This document shows positions 1-9,179 of a stretch of 13,262 nt of DNA, piece by piece. Source of the stretch: an uncultured Acetatifactor sp. (GTDB lineage Bacteria; Bacillota; Clostridia; Lachnospirales; Lachnospiraceae). The translations under genes and the position numbers were made by a program. The first letter of the stretch is position 1. Every line of letters starts with the position of its first letter. The notes below the pieces were generated by a model. It was not told the origin of the DNA, made no database searches, and worked only from the letters and a program-made list of their open reading frames with translations. Location of the stretch: the NCBI GenBank assembly GCA_947626405.1, contig CANQSE010000023.1, forward strand, positions 1-13,262. Reading direction: 5' to 3'.

Positions 1-1
1 T

Positions 2-3000
2 TACAGCAGTAACGACGGCAGCCCCTTAAAGACCGCCATAAAAGCCCTTAAGGAAATATACGGCCAGCTTCCCGAGGGGGTGCGCATTGTCCGCTCCTGC
101 TCCACGGGCTACGGCGAAGCGCTGATGAAAGCCGCTTTCATGCTCGACGACGGCGAGGTCGAGACCGTTGCGCACTACCGCGCAGCCGCCTTTTTCGACC
201 CGTCAGTAGACTGTATACTTGATATCGGCGGACAGGATATGAAATGTATAAAGATCAGGAACCATACCGTGGACAGCGTGCTTTTAAACGAGGCATGCTC
301 CTCCGGCTGCGGTTCTTTCATAGAAACCTTTGCCAAATCGCTGAACTATAACATCCACGATTTTGCGCAGACGGCGCTGTTTGCGGAGCACCCCATAGAT
401 CTCGGGACGCGCTGCACGGTGTTTATGAACTCCAAGGTAAAACAGGCCCAGAAGGAAGGCGCAAGCGTGTCGGACATATCCGCGGGACTTGCCTACTCCG
501 TTATAAAAAACGCTCTTTTCAAAGTCATCAAGGTTTCCGACGCCTCCGAGCTTGGAAAAAACATCGTAGTGCAGGGCGGGACATTTTACAACGACGCGGT
601 TCTGCGGAGCTTTGAAAAAATAGCCGGATGCCAGGCCATACGCCCCGACATTGCAGGAATCATGGGCGCTTTCGGCGCGGCGCTGATCGCCAGGGAGAGA
701 TATGAGGAGGGTCAGGAGTCCTCCATGCTCTCCTACGAAAAAATCTGTGCGCTTCAGTATGAGACCAGCATCGCAAAATGCAAGGGCTGCACAAATAGCT
801 GCCGTCTTACCATCAACAAGTTTTCGGGCGGCCGGCAGTTTGTCTCCGGAAACCGCTGTGAGCGCGGGATCGGGGGCAAAAAGAATCCGAACAATATGCC
901 CAACCTCTTTAAATACAAGCTGGAAAGGATCTTCTCATACCCTTCTCTGGAGCCGGATCAGGCCCCGAGAGGGACCGTCGGGATCCCGAGAGTGCTGAAC
1001 ATGTACGAGGATTACCCCTTCTGGCATGTGTTTTTCACGAAGCTCGGCTACAGAGTGGTGCTGTCTCCCGAATCCAGCCGCAGAATTTACGAACTCGGTA
1101 TTGAATCCATACCAAGTGAATCCGAGTGCTACCCCGCGAAGCTTGCTCACGGCCATGTGGAATGGCTGATAAGGCAGGGCGTTGATTTCGTATTTTACCC
1201 CGCCCTGTTCTACGAGCGAAACGAGGTGCAGGATGCAAACAACCACTACAACTGCCCCATAGTCACATCCTACTCCGAAAACATCAAAAACAATATGGAG
1301 GAGATCAGTGACGGCAGCGTACGGCTCCGCAATCCCTTTATGTCGTTTCGTGATATCGGCACGGTGACGGAGGCTCTTAAAAAGGAATTTAAGGAAATAC
1401 CCGCGCAGGAAATCATCAGCGCCGCTCAGGCGGGCTGGGACGAATTAAATAACGTCCGTATGGATATCCGCAAAAAAGGCGAGGAAGTGCTGGAATATCT
1501 TAAAACCTCCGGCAAAAGAGGAATTGTGCTTGCAGGACGTCCCTACCATATCGACCCTGAGATTAACCACGGTATTCCTGAGCTTATAACTTCTTTCGGC
1601 CTTGCCGTGCTTACCGAAGACTCCATCTCCCATCTCGGCAGACCGGAGCGTCCACTTATAGTGTCCGACCAGTGGATGTATCATTCCAGGCTTTACGCAG
1701 CCGCCAGTTACGTAAGGACGGTTGACAATCTGGATCTGATCCAGCTTAACTCCTTTGGCTGCGGTCTTGACGCTGTGACAACGGATCAGGTAAACGACAT
1801 TCTGTCAGGCTCGGACAAAATTTATACCTGTCTTAAGATCGACGAGGTAAACAACCTTGGCGCCGCCAGGATCCGCATACGCTCCCTTCTCTACGCCATC
1901 AATGTGCGCGAAAGGCTGCACAGGGAGCGCACGGTGAAATCAAGCGCCATAGAGAAGGTTCCGTTTACCGAGGAAATGCGCAGAAACTACACAATAATCT
2001 GCCCCCAGATGTCACCCATACATTTCGAGATTCTGGAGCCGGCATTTAACTCCTGCGGCTATAACTTTGTAGTGCTTGACAACGACAACCGGCATTCCGT
2101 TGACGTCGGTCTGAAATACGTCAACAATGACGCCTGTTATCCATCCCTTCTGGTTGTCGGCCAGATCATGGAAGCGCTTCTTTCGGGCCGTTACGATCTC
2201 GAAAGGACCGCAATAATTATGACACAGACCGGCGGCGGCTGCAGGGCGACAAACTATGTGGGATTTATCCGCCGCGCCCTCAAAAAGGCGGATATGGCGC
2301 AGATCCCTGTGATATCCTTAAACCTTGCGGGCATTGAATCCAATCCCGGGTTCCACCTTAACGCAAAACTGATGCTCCGCGCAGCGGTGGGCGCCGAATT
2401 TGGAGACATTTTCATGCGCTGTGTATACCGGACGCGCCCCTACGAGGCCGTGCCCGGCAGCGTGGACGCCCTCCACAGGAAATGGCTGGAGGAGGTAAAG
2501 AAGTTCGTTTCCGCCAAACACATAAATTATTTCAAATTTAAGCGGATGTGCAGGCGCATCATACGGGATTTCGACGCCATTCCCCTTCGGGATGTCAAAA
2601 AACCCCGCGTGGGCGTGGTCGGCGAGATCCTGGTCAAGTTCTCTCCCGCCGGAAACAATCATCTTGTGGAGCTGCTTGAATCCGAGGGCGCGGAAGCCGT
2701 GGTTCCCGATCTGATCGATTTCATGCTTTACTGCTTTTACAATCAGATATACAAGGCCGACAACCTTGGCATGAGCAAAAAAACCGCCCGCCTGGCAAGC
2801 CTTGCCATATGGGCAATCGAGCATCTTCTCCGCGGCGCGGCGGTCAGGGAATTTAAAAAGAGCTCACGCTTTACCCCTCCAACACCCATACGCGAGATTG
2901 CCTCTTTCGCTGAGCCCATCGTATCAATAGGAAACCAGACGGGAGAAGGCTGGTTCCTGACAGGAGAGATGGCGGAGCTTATACGCGACGGCGTTCCAAA

Positions 3001-3190
3001 CATCGTCTGCACCCAGCCTTTTGGCTGTCTGCCGAACCACGTGGTGGGCAAGGGGGTCATAAAGGCCCTGCGCAAGACATACCCGGGATCCAATATCGTT
3101 GCTATCGATTACGATCCCGGAGCAAGCGAGGTAAACCAGTTAAACAGAATTAAGCTGATGCTGTCAACAGCGCAGAAAAATCTGGGGTGA
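2..3190 (+). CDS. Giant acyl-CoA dehydratase activase fusion protein (BadF/HgdC-type ATPase plus DUF2229 and HgdB-like regions), 5' truncated
   Basis: The frame is open from the left edge, so the start lies outside the window; the GTG at 80 is internal. Residues are counted from that codon. The N-terminal part is an HgdC-type ASKHA ATPase: a DIGGQD phosphate motif (about 49-53) and cysteines 73 (EACSSGCGSF) and 112 (GTRCTVF). These are 39 residues apart, the same spacing as the [4Fe-4S] ligands Cys127/Cys166 of HgdC. A cysteine-rich linker follows (CKGCTNSC, 234-241, then GNRCERG). Next is a DUF2229-type region (GIPRVLNMYEDYPFW, about 301-315). After that come regions resembling dehydratase subunits, with NDACYP (683-688), TQTGGGCRATNY (715-726) and a C-terminal CTQPFGCLPNH (977-987). 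In the classical system the activator injects an ATP-energised electron into a separate dehydratase; here both parts are on one chain. The family is common in Clostridia, but its substrate is unknown. A terminator follows at 3344-3388. The family call is firm; the reaction is not. Confidence 0.9.
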   Translation, partial: YSSNDGSPLKTAIKALKEIYGQLPEGVRIVRSCSTGYGEALMKAAFMLDDGEVETVAHYRAAAFFDPSVDCILDIGGQDMKCIKIRNHTVDSVLLNEACSSGCGSFIETFAKSLNYNIHDFAQTALFAEHPIDLGTRCTVFMNSKVKQAQKEGASVSDISAGLAYSVIKNALFKVIKVSDASELGKNIVVQGGTFYNDAVLRSFEKIAGCQAIRPDIAGIMGAFGAALIARERYEEGQESSMLSYEKICALQYETSIAKCKGCTNSCRLTINKFSGGRQFVSGNRCERGIGGKKNPNNMPNLFKYKLERIFSYPSLEPDQAPRGTVGIPRVLNMYEDYPFWHVFFTKLGYRVVLSPESSRRIYELGIESIPSESECYPAKLAHGHVEWLIRQGVDFVFYPALFYERNEVQDANNHYNCPIVTSYSENIKNNMEEISDGSVRLRNPFMSFRDIGTVTEALKKEFKEIPAQEIISAAQAGWDELNNVRMDIRKKGEEVLEYLKTSGKRGIVLAGRPYHIDPEINHGIPELITSFGLAVLTEDSISHLGRPERPLIVSDQWMYHSRLYAAASYVRTVDNLDLIQLNSFGCGLDAVTTDQVNDILSGSDKIYTCLKIDEVNNLGAARIRIRSLLYAINVRERLHRERTVKSSAIEKVPFTEEMRRNYTIICPQMSPIHFEILEPAFNSCGYNFVVLDNDNRHSVDVGLKYVNNDACYPSLLVVGQIMEALLSGRYDLERTAIIMTQTGGGCRATNYVGFIRRALKKADMAQIPVISLNLAGIESNPGFHLNAKLMLRAAVGAEFGDIFMRCVYRTRPYEAVPGSVDALHRKWLEEVKKFVSAKHINYFKFKRMCRRIIRDFDAIPLRDVKKPRVGVVGEILVKFSPAGNNHLVELLESEGAEAVVPDLIDFMLYCFYNQIYKADNLGMSKKTARLASLAIWAIEHLLRGAAVREFKKSSRFTPPTPIREIASFAEPIVSIGNQTGEGWFLTGEMAELIRDGVPNIVCTQPFGCLPNHVVGKGVIKALRKTYPGSNIVAIDYDPGASEVNQLNRIKLMLSTAQKNLG

Positions 3191-3223
3191 AAAAAACATC
3201 TGAAAAAACGCACAATTAAATGA

Positions 3224-3348
3224 GCAATAAGATATGCAATAAAGATACGCAATAAGATACACAATAAGATTATGATAAGATTGCGATAAGATTATGATAA
3301 GATTACGATAAGATTACGATAAGATTACGATAAGATTACGATAAAGAA
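3224..3348 (+). repeat. Minisatellite of about eleven 11-13 bp units
   Basis: Tandem units run from the end of the activase gene into its terminator. The first three are 12-13 bp (gcaataagatat, gcaataaagatac, gcaataagatac). The fourth is acaataagatt, and the rest are 11 bp, settling into identical acgataagatt copies at 3305-3337. The last unit (acgataaagaa) merges with the left arm of the terminator. The core ATAAGAT is constant. There are no unique spacers, so this is not a CRISPR array. It would lie in the 3' untranslated part of the activase mRNA. Confidence 0.9.
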
Positions 3349-3388
3349 GCCGGAAAACCGCACCCGCGATCTTTCGGCTTCTTTTTTT
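3344..3388 (+). terminator. Rho-independent terminator of the activase gene
   Basis: A 9 bp stem, aagaagccg (3344-3352) with cggcttctt (3375-3383), is extended by AAA/TTT pairs across one bulged G. A run of T follows to 3388. The T run favours the plus strand. Read on minus, the same stem has only a short T stretch, so it may weakly stop the opposing gene too. Confidence 0.9.
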
Positions 3389-3395
3389 AATAATT

Positions 3396-3425
3396 CCACT
3401 CTCAGGACGCCCACTCTCAGGACGC
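3396..3425. repeat. Perfect 15 bp tandem duplication at the end of the small minus-strand gene
   Basis: ccactctcaggacgc occurs twice head to tail (3396-3410 and 3411-3425). The second copy carries the last codons and the TGA stop (3417-3419) of the 79-residue gene. The first copy lies just beyond it. This is a recent-looking slippage duplication. Confidence 0.85.
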
Positions 3426-3656
3426 CGCCTCGCCACGGCTGTCCAGATATTGCTGCAGGATGCCTGAAACCTCCTCGACAGATAAACCTGTCTCCTCGAT
3501 CAGGTCGTTTACAGCCTCCAGCTCCTTATATTTCTTCTCCTGATAAAGTTCATCCAGTTCCCGCTGTTCGGATTCCACTCTGGTCATCAGAGCTTCTATG
3601 ACCTCCTGTTTTGCGGCAATCTTTTCGTCGATGGTCCTGCGTTGTCCTCTTGGCAT
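3417..3656 (-). CDS. Small charged helical protein of unknown function, 79 aa
   Basis: The start is the ATG at 3656, because AAAGGAG lies 7 nt upstream. A longer frame reaching 3836 is rejected: it would run through the leader inverted repeat and has no ribosome binding site. The protein starts MPRGQRRTIDEKIAAKQ. Residues 8-52 are rich in Glu, Lys, Arg and Leu with heptad-like spacing, suggesting one long or coiled-coil helix. A second helical part (about 57-72, LSVEEVSGILQQY) follows. There is no signal peptide, membrane segment or metal motif. I recall similar hypothetical proteins in Lachnospiraceae but know no function. The gene lies 195 bp downstream of metA on the same strand, with a long inverted repeat between them, so it may have its own control. 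Confidence 0.75.
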   Translation of the reverse strand: MPRGQRRTIDEKIAAKQEVIEALMTRVESEQRELDELYQEKKYKELEAVNDLIEETGLSVEEVSGILQQYLDSRGEAAS

Positions 3657-3687
3657 ATACATTCTCCTTTCATTGATCACAGTGATT

Positions 3688-3757
3688 GGGTAATTGCGAA
3701 ACAAAAGTTTCCAGGGCAAAGAGTAAGTATACAGAGTAAACGGTTTCGCAATAACCC
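3688..3757 (-). repeat. 15 bp inverted repeat (14/15 matching) in the leader of the 79-aa gene
   Basis: gggtaattgcgaaac (3688-3702) and gtttcgcaataaccc (3743-3757) are complementary except for one position, with 40 nt between them. In the minus-strand RNA this makes a stable stem-loop ending about 25 nt before the GGAG of the 79-aa gene. Between stem and ribosome binding site is a small palindrome, atcacagtgat (3676-3686). No T run follows, so it is not a terminator. It could be a leader RNA, a protein-binding site or a small mobile-element relic. Confidence 0.7.
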
Positions 3758-3851
3758 GGTACAGTTTTGTTTTCGGACATACTGTCAGCCGTAATCTCTT
3801 AATAAAAGTATATGGACAAGATTGGAAAATATTCACATTTTTTATATTTTA

Positions 3852-4784
3852 TTATGTCGGGACGGCACCCGAACGCTCTCCCAGGTCATAAGGCGTGATC
3901 TGATATACGTAATAGTTAAGGAAATTGCTGTAAAGGTTATTGCTGTGCGCCCGCCACTGCAGGAGCGGTTTCTGCTTAGGATCGTCCCCCGGGAAGTAGT
4001 TGTATGGCACCTGTATTGGAAGCCCCCTTGAAAGATCGCGTTCGTATTCGTTTCTTAACGTATATCTGTCATACTCCGGATGACCCGTGACAAATATTTT
4101 CTTTCCTTTTTCCGCTATTGCCAGATACACTCCCGCCACCGGCGACTCCGCCAGCACGGTCAGCTCCCTGCATGCATGAATAGCTTCCGCAGGCGTCTCG
4201 GTATGGCGGCTGTGCGGCGCAAGAAACACATCGTCAAATCCACGCACAAGAGGAACCTTCCGGTTTGAAACCCTGTGCTCATAAATGCCAAAAATCTTCT
4301 GCGGCAGCGGTTCCTTGTTTATCCCGTAGTAGTGGTACATTCCCGCCTGAGCCGCCCAGCATATATGCAGCGTGGACGTCACATTGCTCTCTGCCCAGTC
4401 CATAATCTCACAGATCTCCTGCCAGTAATCCACCTGTTCAAACGGGATGTCCTCAACGGGAGCTCCGGTTATAATCATGCCGTCAAAACGTCTTTTGCAT
4501 ATCTCGTCAAACGTTGTATAAAATTTGTTCAGATGGCTTGCCGGAGTGTTCAGCGAGACGTGGCTTTTTACATTCATAAAAGTCACCTCAACCTGCAGGG
4601 GCGTGTTTGACAGCGCCCTGAGAAGCTGAAGCTCCGTATCCTGCTTTACGGGCATATTGTTAAGGATCAGTACCTGCAATGGACGTATATCCTGGTGCGC
4701 CGCCCTGAATTCATCCATTACAAATATATTTTCGTTTTCCAGTATCTCCTTTGCAGGAAGATCTCTCTGAGTTTTGATCGGCAT
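3852..4784 (-). CDS. metA: Homoserine O-acyltransferase MetA, predicted acetyl-CoA specific
   Basis: It transfers an acyl group to the hydroxyl of L-homoserine, the first committed step of methionine synthesis, in the cytoplasm. At 310 residues it is close to the usual length. The catalytic Cys142 lies in HICWAAQAG, and His235 and Glu237 lie in TGHPEYD, all at the family's standard numbering. Residue 111 is Glu ([11 protein letters not shown]). In characterised MetA enzymes Glu111 goes with acetyl-CoA and Gly111, as in E. coli, with succinyl-CoA. The product is therefore probably O-acetylhomoserine. GGGGAG lies about 8 nt before the ATG. The gene starts 29 bp after ligA on the same strand, suggesting co-transcription. 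A TATAAT overlaps the ligA stop, but no good -35 goes with it. No SAM riboswitch or T-box is visible upstream. Confidence 0.96.
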   Translation of the reverse strand: MPIKTQRDLPAKEILENENIFVMDEFRAAHQDIRPLQVLILNNMPVKQDTELQLLRALSNTPLQVEVTFMNVKSHVSLNTPASHLNKFYTTFDEICKRRFDGMIITGAPVEDIPFEQVDYWQEICEIMDWAESNVTSTLHICWAAQAGMYHYYGINKEPLPQKIFGIYEHRVSNRKVPLVRGFDDVFLAPHSRHTETPAEAIHACRELTVLAESPVAGVYLAIAEKGKKIFVTGHPEYDRYTLRNEYERDLSRGLPIQVPYNYFPGDDPKQKPLLQWRAHSNNLYSNFLNYYVYQITPYDLGERSGAVPT

Positions 4785-4813
4785 TTCTTTTTTCTCCCCG
4801 TTTCACATTATAG

Positions 4814-6754
4814 TCAGCCTTCCAGCGAAATATTGTACTGCTCCAGAAAAAGGTCCTCGGACAGAATCGGGATCCCCAGTTCCTTCGCCTTTTGGTTCTT
4901 TGAAGACGAAGAACTGATATCGTTGTTGATAAGGCACGTCGTATTTTTTGTGACACTCCCCGTCACCTTTCCGCCGCGCCGTTCTATAAGCTCCTTTAAA
5001 TCGCTGCGTCCCGCAAAGCGGTTCAGGCTGCCCGTCACGACAAAGCTCAGACCCTTAAGGTTTTGTTCGCCCTCGTTCTTTTCCGGCATGCTGATATGGA
5101 TTTCCTTTAAGAGATTTTCGAGTTTTTCCCTGTTTTCCTCATTTTTCATGTAATCTGCAAATGACGACGCAATCACTTCTCCCACGCCCTCAACACCGCT
5201 TAATTCCTCTACGTTTGCGCTGCGCATCCTGTCGAAGTCATAGTCAAAATAACCGCACATCATTTTTGCGTTTGCCAGGCCTATGTTGGCTATTCCGAGC
5301 GCATAGATAAGCCTTGGCAGAGTGGTTTCCCTTGCCCTTTCAACGCTTTCAAGCAGATTTGCACAGGATTTTTCCCCGAATCCTTCCATGGCTTCAATCT
5401 GTTCCCTGTGCTTTTCAAGCCGGAACAGATCCGCATATTCCCGTATAAATCCCCTGTCAACAAACTTTTCGAGAGTGGCCTCGGAAAGTCCGTCGATATT
5501 CATGGCGTCCCTGCTCACAAAATGCGTGAATGACTTGATCTGCTTCGCCGGACAGGAAGGGTTTATGCAGTAGAGCGTCCGGACCTCATTCACCTGCCTT
5601 AACTCCGTCTTTTCCCCGCAGACAGGACATTCCCGCGGGATCTCAACCGTGTCGCTGCACGTTAAATTTTCCGCGATCTGCGGAATAATCATATTCGCTT
5701 TATATACCGTGATCCTGTCTCCGAGCCCGAGCTTAAGCCCCTTTAATATGCTGATGTTGTGGACAGAGGCGCGGCTTACCGTGGTTCCCTCCAGCTCCAC
5801 AGGATCAAAAATCGCAACCGGATTTATAAGTCCGGTACGGCTTGCGCTCCACTCAATCTCCCTTAGCGTAGTCTCCCGCAGCTCATCCGCCCATTTAAAG
5901 GCTATGGAGTTGCGCGGAAACTTTGCAGTCCTGCCCAGCGAAAGCCCGTATGCAATATTTTCATAGGTAAGGACAAGGCCGTCTGAGGGGATATCGTAGT
6001 CCTTTATCCTGTCTTCAAAAAGCTCAACTGTACTTAAGATATTGTCCTCATCAACCAGATAGTGCTCCACCACCTCAAACCCCTGCGCCTCCAGGAAATC
6101 AAACTGCCTTGACACCGAGTTTTGAAAGTCCATTCCCTCGGCGCTCACCAGTGAAAAGGCAAAAAAACGGACGCTGCGTCCGGCCGTAACCTGGTTGTTT
6201 AGCTGGCGTACGGAGGCATCCTCCTCCGGAATCTGTCCGTTGATGCGCTCAAAATCAGAATAACTTATCACCGCTTCTCCCCTGAGCACAAGCTGTCCCT
6301 CAAAGGAGATGGACAGCGGAAGATTCTTAAACGTCCTGGCATTGTTTGTCACTACCTCGCCGACCTCACCGTTGCCCCTGGTGACTGCTTTTGCAAGTTT
6401 TCCGTCACGATAAGTTAAAACTATGGTCAATCCGTCCAGTTTCCAGCTCATTACTGCAGGATTGCCCTGCAGCCAGTCCCTGAGCTCCTCACGACTCTTG
6501 GTTTTTCCTAGAGAAAGCATCGGGCTTTCATGGCGCTCCTTTGGCAGCTCATCCACCGCCTCATATCCCACATTCACAGTGGGGCTGTCCGCCATGACAA
6601 CTCCCGTCTCCTGCTCAAGCCTCAAAAGCTCGTCATAGAGAGCGTCGTAATCGTAATTACTCATAATCTCTCTGTCTTCGGCATAGTACGCTTTCGCCGC
6701 ACGGTTCAGAGTCTCCACAAGATATTTGATTCTTTCCGTCTTTTCCTGCCGCAT
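4814..6754 (-). CDS. ligA: NAD-dependent DNA ligase LigA, divergent active-site form
   Basis: It seals nicks in replication and repair using NAD+. At 646 residues it is slightly short for LigA (about 660-670). Order of parts: Ia-type N-terminus (AYYAEDREIMSNYDYD, 22-37), nucleotidyltransferase with WKLDG and lysine 105, OB fold (SRTGLINPVAIF, 305-316), zinc finger with Cys376, 379, 396 and 401, HhH region (about 412-545) and BRCT (about 567-640). Several usually invariant positions differ. The Glu two residues before the catalytic Lys is Ser103. RGDG..GED reads RGNGEVGEV. The NPRNAAAGSLRQLD segment is reduced to EEDASVRQLN. DGVVIK reads DGLVLT, so the motif IV Lys is Thr263. AGDVIPQ reads ANMIIPQ. 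The frame is intact, so this looks like a distinct functional clade. GGAG lies 10 nt before the ATG; rluF ends 26 bp upstream. Confidence 0.95.
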   Translation of the reverse strand: MRQEKTERIKYLVETLNRAAKAYYAEDREIMSNYDYDALYDELLRLEQETGVVMADSPTVNVGYEAVDELPKERHESPMLSLGKTKSREELRDWLQGNPAVMSWKLDGLTIVLTYRDGKLAKAVTRGNGEVGEVVTNNARTFKNLPLSISFEGQLVLRGEAVISYSDFERINGQIPEEDASVRQLNNQVTAGRSVRFFAFSLVSAEGMDFQNSVSRQFDFLEAQGFEVVEHYLVDEDNILSTVELFEDRIKDYDIPSDGLVLTYENIAYGLSLGRTAKFPRNSIAFKWADELRETTLREIEWSASRTGLINPVAIFDPVELEGTTVSRASVHNISILKGLKLGLGDRITVYKANMIIPQIAENLTCSDTVEIPRECPVCGEKTELRQVNEVRTLYCINPSCPAKQIKSFTHFVSRDAMNIDGLSEATLEKFVDRGFIREYADLFRLEKHREQIEAMEGFGEKSCANLLESVERARETTLPRLIYALGIANIGLANAKMMCGYFDYDFDRMRSANVEELSGVEGVGEVIASSFADYMKNEENREKLENLLKEIHISMPEKNEGEQNLKGLSFVVTGSLNRFAGRSDLKELIERRGGKVTGSVTKNTTCLINNDISSSSSKNQKAKELGIPILSEDLFLEQYNISLEG

Positions 6755-6780
6755 ATTTTGTACGCTCCAAATTTAATTTA

Positions 6781-7503
6781 CTATATACCCTGACGGATAC
6801 CCAATTCCCGATACAGCCGTTCCACATCAGCCTCAGGAAGTTCAAAATACTCTCCCGGCTTCATGCTTCCCAGCCTGATATCCATAACTCTCACCCGTCT
6901 TATACTTCTCACCCTGTAGCCGCAGGCTTCGCACATTCTCCTGATCTGCCTGTTGAGTCCCTGCGTCAAAATTATATTAAAACCGTTTTTTTCCGTCTTT
7001 TTTATACTGCATCTCCTGGTCCTGAGTCCCAACTCCTCCAGGTATATTCCGGATGACATCCTGTTTAAAAAATCAGCCGTTATTTCTTTGTCAACCACCA
7101 CTTCATATTCCTTTTCGTGCCGGTTGGAGCCGCGCATCATCGCCTGTATCAGATCCCCGTCATTCGTCAGAAGCATCAGACCCTCGGAATCTCTGTCAAG
7201 CCTCCCCGCATATGTCACACGGACAGGATAATCAATAACGTCCGATATTTTTACTTCCGCATGCGGATCACGCTCCGTACATGTAACGCCGGCCGGCTTA
7301 TAATATGCAAGCACTACCGTTTTTTCCGGTGACTCCACGTGCTTTCCCGATACAGTGACCCTGTCCTGAGCGGTAACAAGCTGTCCCTGCCCGGCAGCTA
7401 CACCGTTTACCAGGACCTTTCCCTGCAGGATCAGTTCGTCCGCCATGCGCCGTGAGCATACGCCGCAATGCGCCAAAAACTTATTGATTCTCATCTGTTC
7501 CAT
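6781..7503 (-). CDS. rluF: RsuA/RluB/E/F-family pseudouridine synthase, RluF-like
   Basis: It isomerises a uridine in ribosomal RNA to pseudouridine; RluF acts on 23S rRNA near U2604 in E. coli. The S4 RNA-binding domain (about 4-52, MRINKFLAHCGVCSRRMADE) precedes the catalytic domain. That domain holds AGRLDRDSEGLMLLTNDG, with catalytic Asp103, and the family signature GLNRQIRRM (182-190). The stretch from KEYEVVVDKEIT to GLNRQIRRMCE resembles RluF more than RluB or RsuA, but the target site is inferred. Neither possible start (7503, or 7494 giving MRINKF) has a strong ribosome binding site; the longer one is given. It is probably the first gene of the rluF-ligA-metA run. No convincing promoter is visible in the 57 bp after the gdhA terminator, so readthrough from gdhA is possible. 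Confidence 0.88.
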   Translation of the reverse strand: MEQMRINKFLAHCGVCSRRMADELILQGKVLVNGVAAGQGQLVTAQDRVTVSGKHVESPEKTVVLAYYKPAGVTCTERDPHAEVKISDVIDYPVRVTYAGRLDRDSEGLMLLTNDGDLIQAMMRGSNRHEKEYEVVVDKEITADFLNRMSSGIYLEELGLRTRRCSIKKTEKNGFNIILTQGLNRQIRRMCEACGYRVRSIRRVRVMDIRLGSMKPGEYFELPEADVERLYRELGIRQGI

Positions 7504-7560
7504 ACTAATACGCCATGCCGCCTGGGCACCCCTGTTTTCACAATATTTTTACGCCTCGTC

Positions 7561-7605
7561 AAAAATACAAAACAGGAGGGGCCCGGAAGTCCCGGGTGCC
7601 TCCTG
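7561..7605 (-). terminator. Rho-independent terminator of gdhA
   Basis: caggagg (7573-7579) pairs with cctcctg (7599-7605), and inner cccgg (7582-7586) with ccggg (7592-7596), around a short loop. On the minus strand the stem is followed by TTTTGTATTTTT (7561-7572). The T-rich side lies only in the gdhA direction. Confidence 0.92.
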
Positions 7606-7631
7606 CCTGATTCGGAACCTTTTACAATAAT

Positions 7632-9061
<1,430 letters not shown>

Positions 9062-9067
9062 CATCGT

Positions 9068-9096
9068 ATTATACCCCCAGCCGATTATTTTCTCAA
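9068..9096 (-). promoter_or_regulatory. Sigma-A-type promoter of gdhA
   Basis: On the minus strand TTGAGA (9091-9096) and TATAAT (9068-9073) are separated by exactly 17 bp. The -35 differs from TTGACA at one base and the -10 is perfect. Upstream DNA is strongly AT-rich, as in an UP element. The distance to the gdhA start gives a leader of about 80 nt. Confidence 0.88.
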
Positions 9097-9179
9097 CACA
9101 CTTTAATTTGTTAAATTGTAAAAGTTTTGACACGTTTTTACACATTTTTTAGTAAAAATTGCACAAAAAAACTTCCAAA

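Noticed and set aside
2318..2824. 168-codon open frame on minus opposite the activase gene
   Set aside because: It lies entirely antisense to a conserved coding region and resembles no family.
3224..3348. CRISPR array
   Set aside because: The units are only 11-13 bp and directly adjoining, with no unique spacers.
3657..3836. N-terminal extension of the 79-aa protein
   Set aside because: It covers the leader inverted repeat; the ATG at 3656 has AAAGGAG at proper spacing.
4810..4830. Internal promoter for metA (TATAAT overlapping the ligA stop)
   Set aside because: No acceptable -35 at 16-18 bp; the tight spacing of rluF, ligA and metA suggests one transcript.
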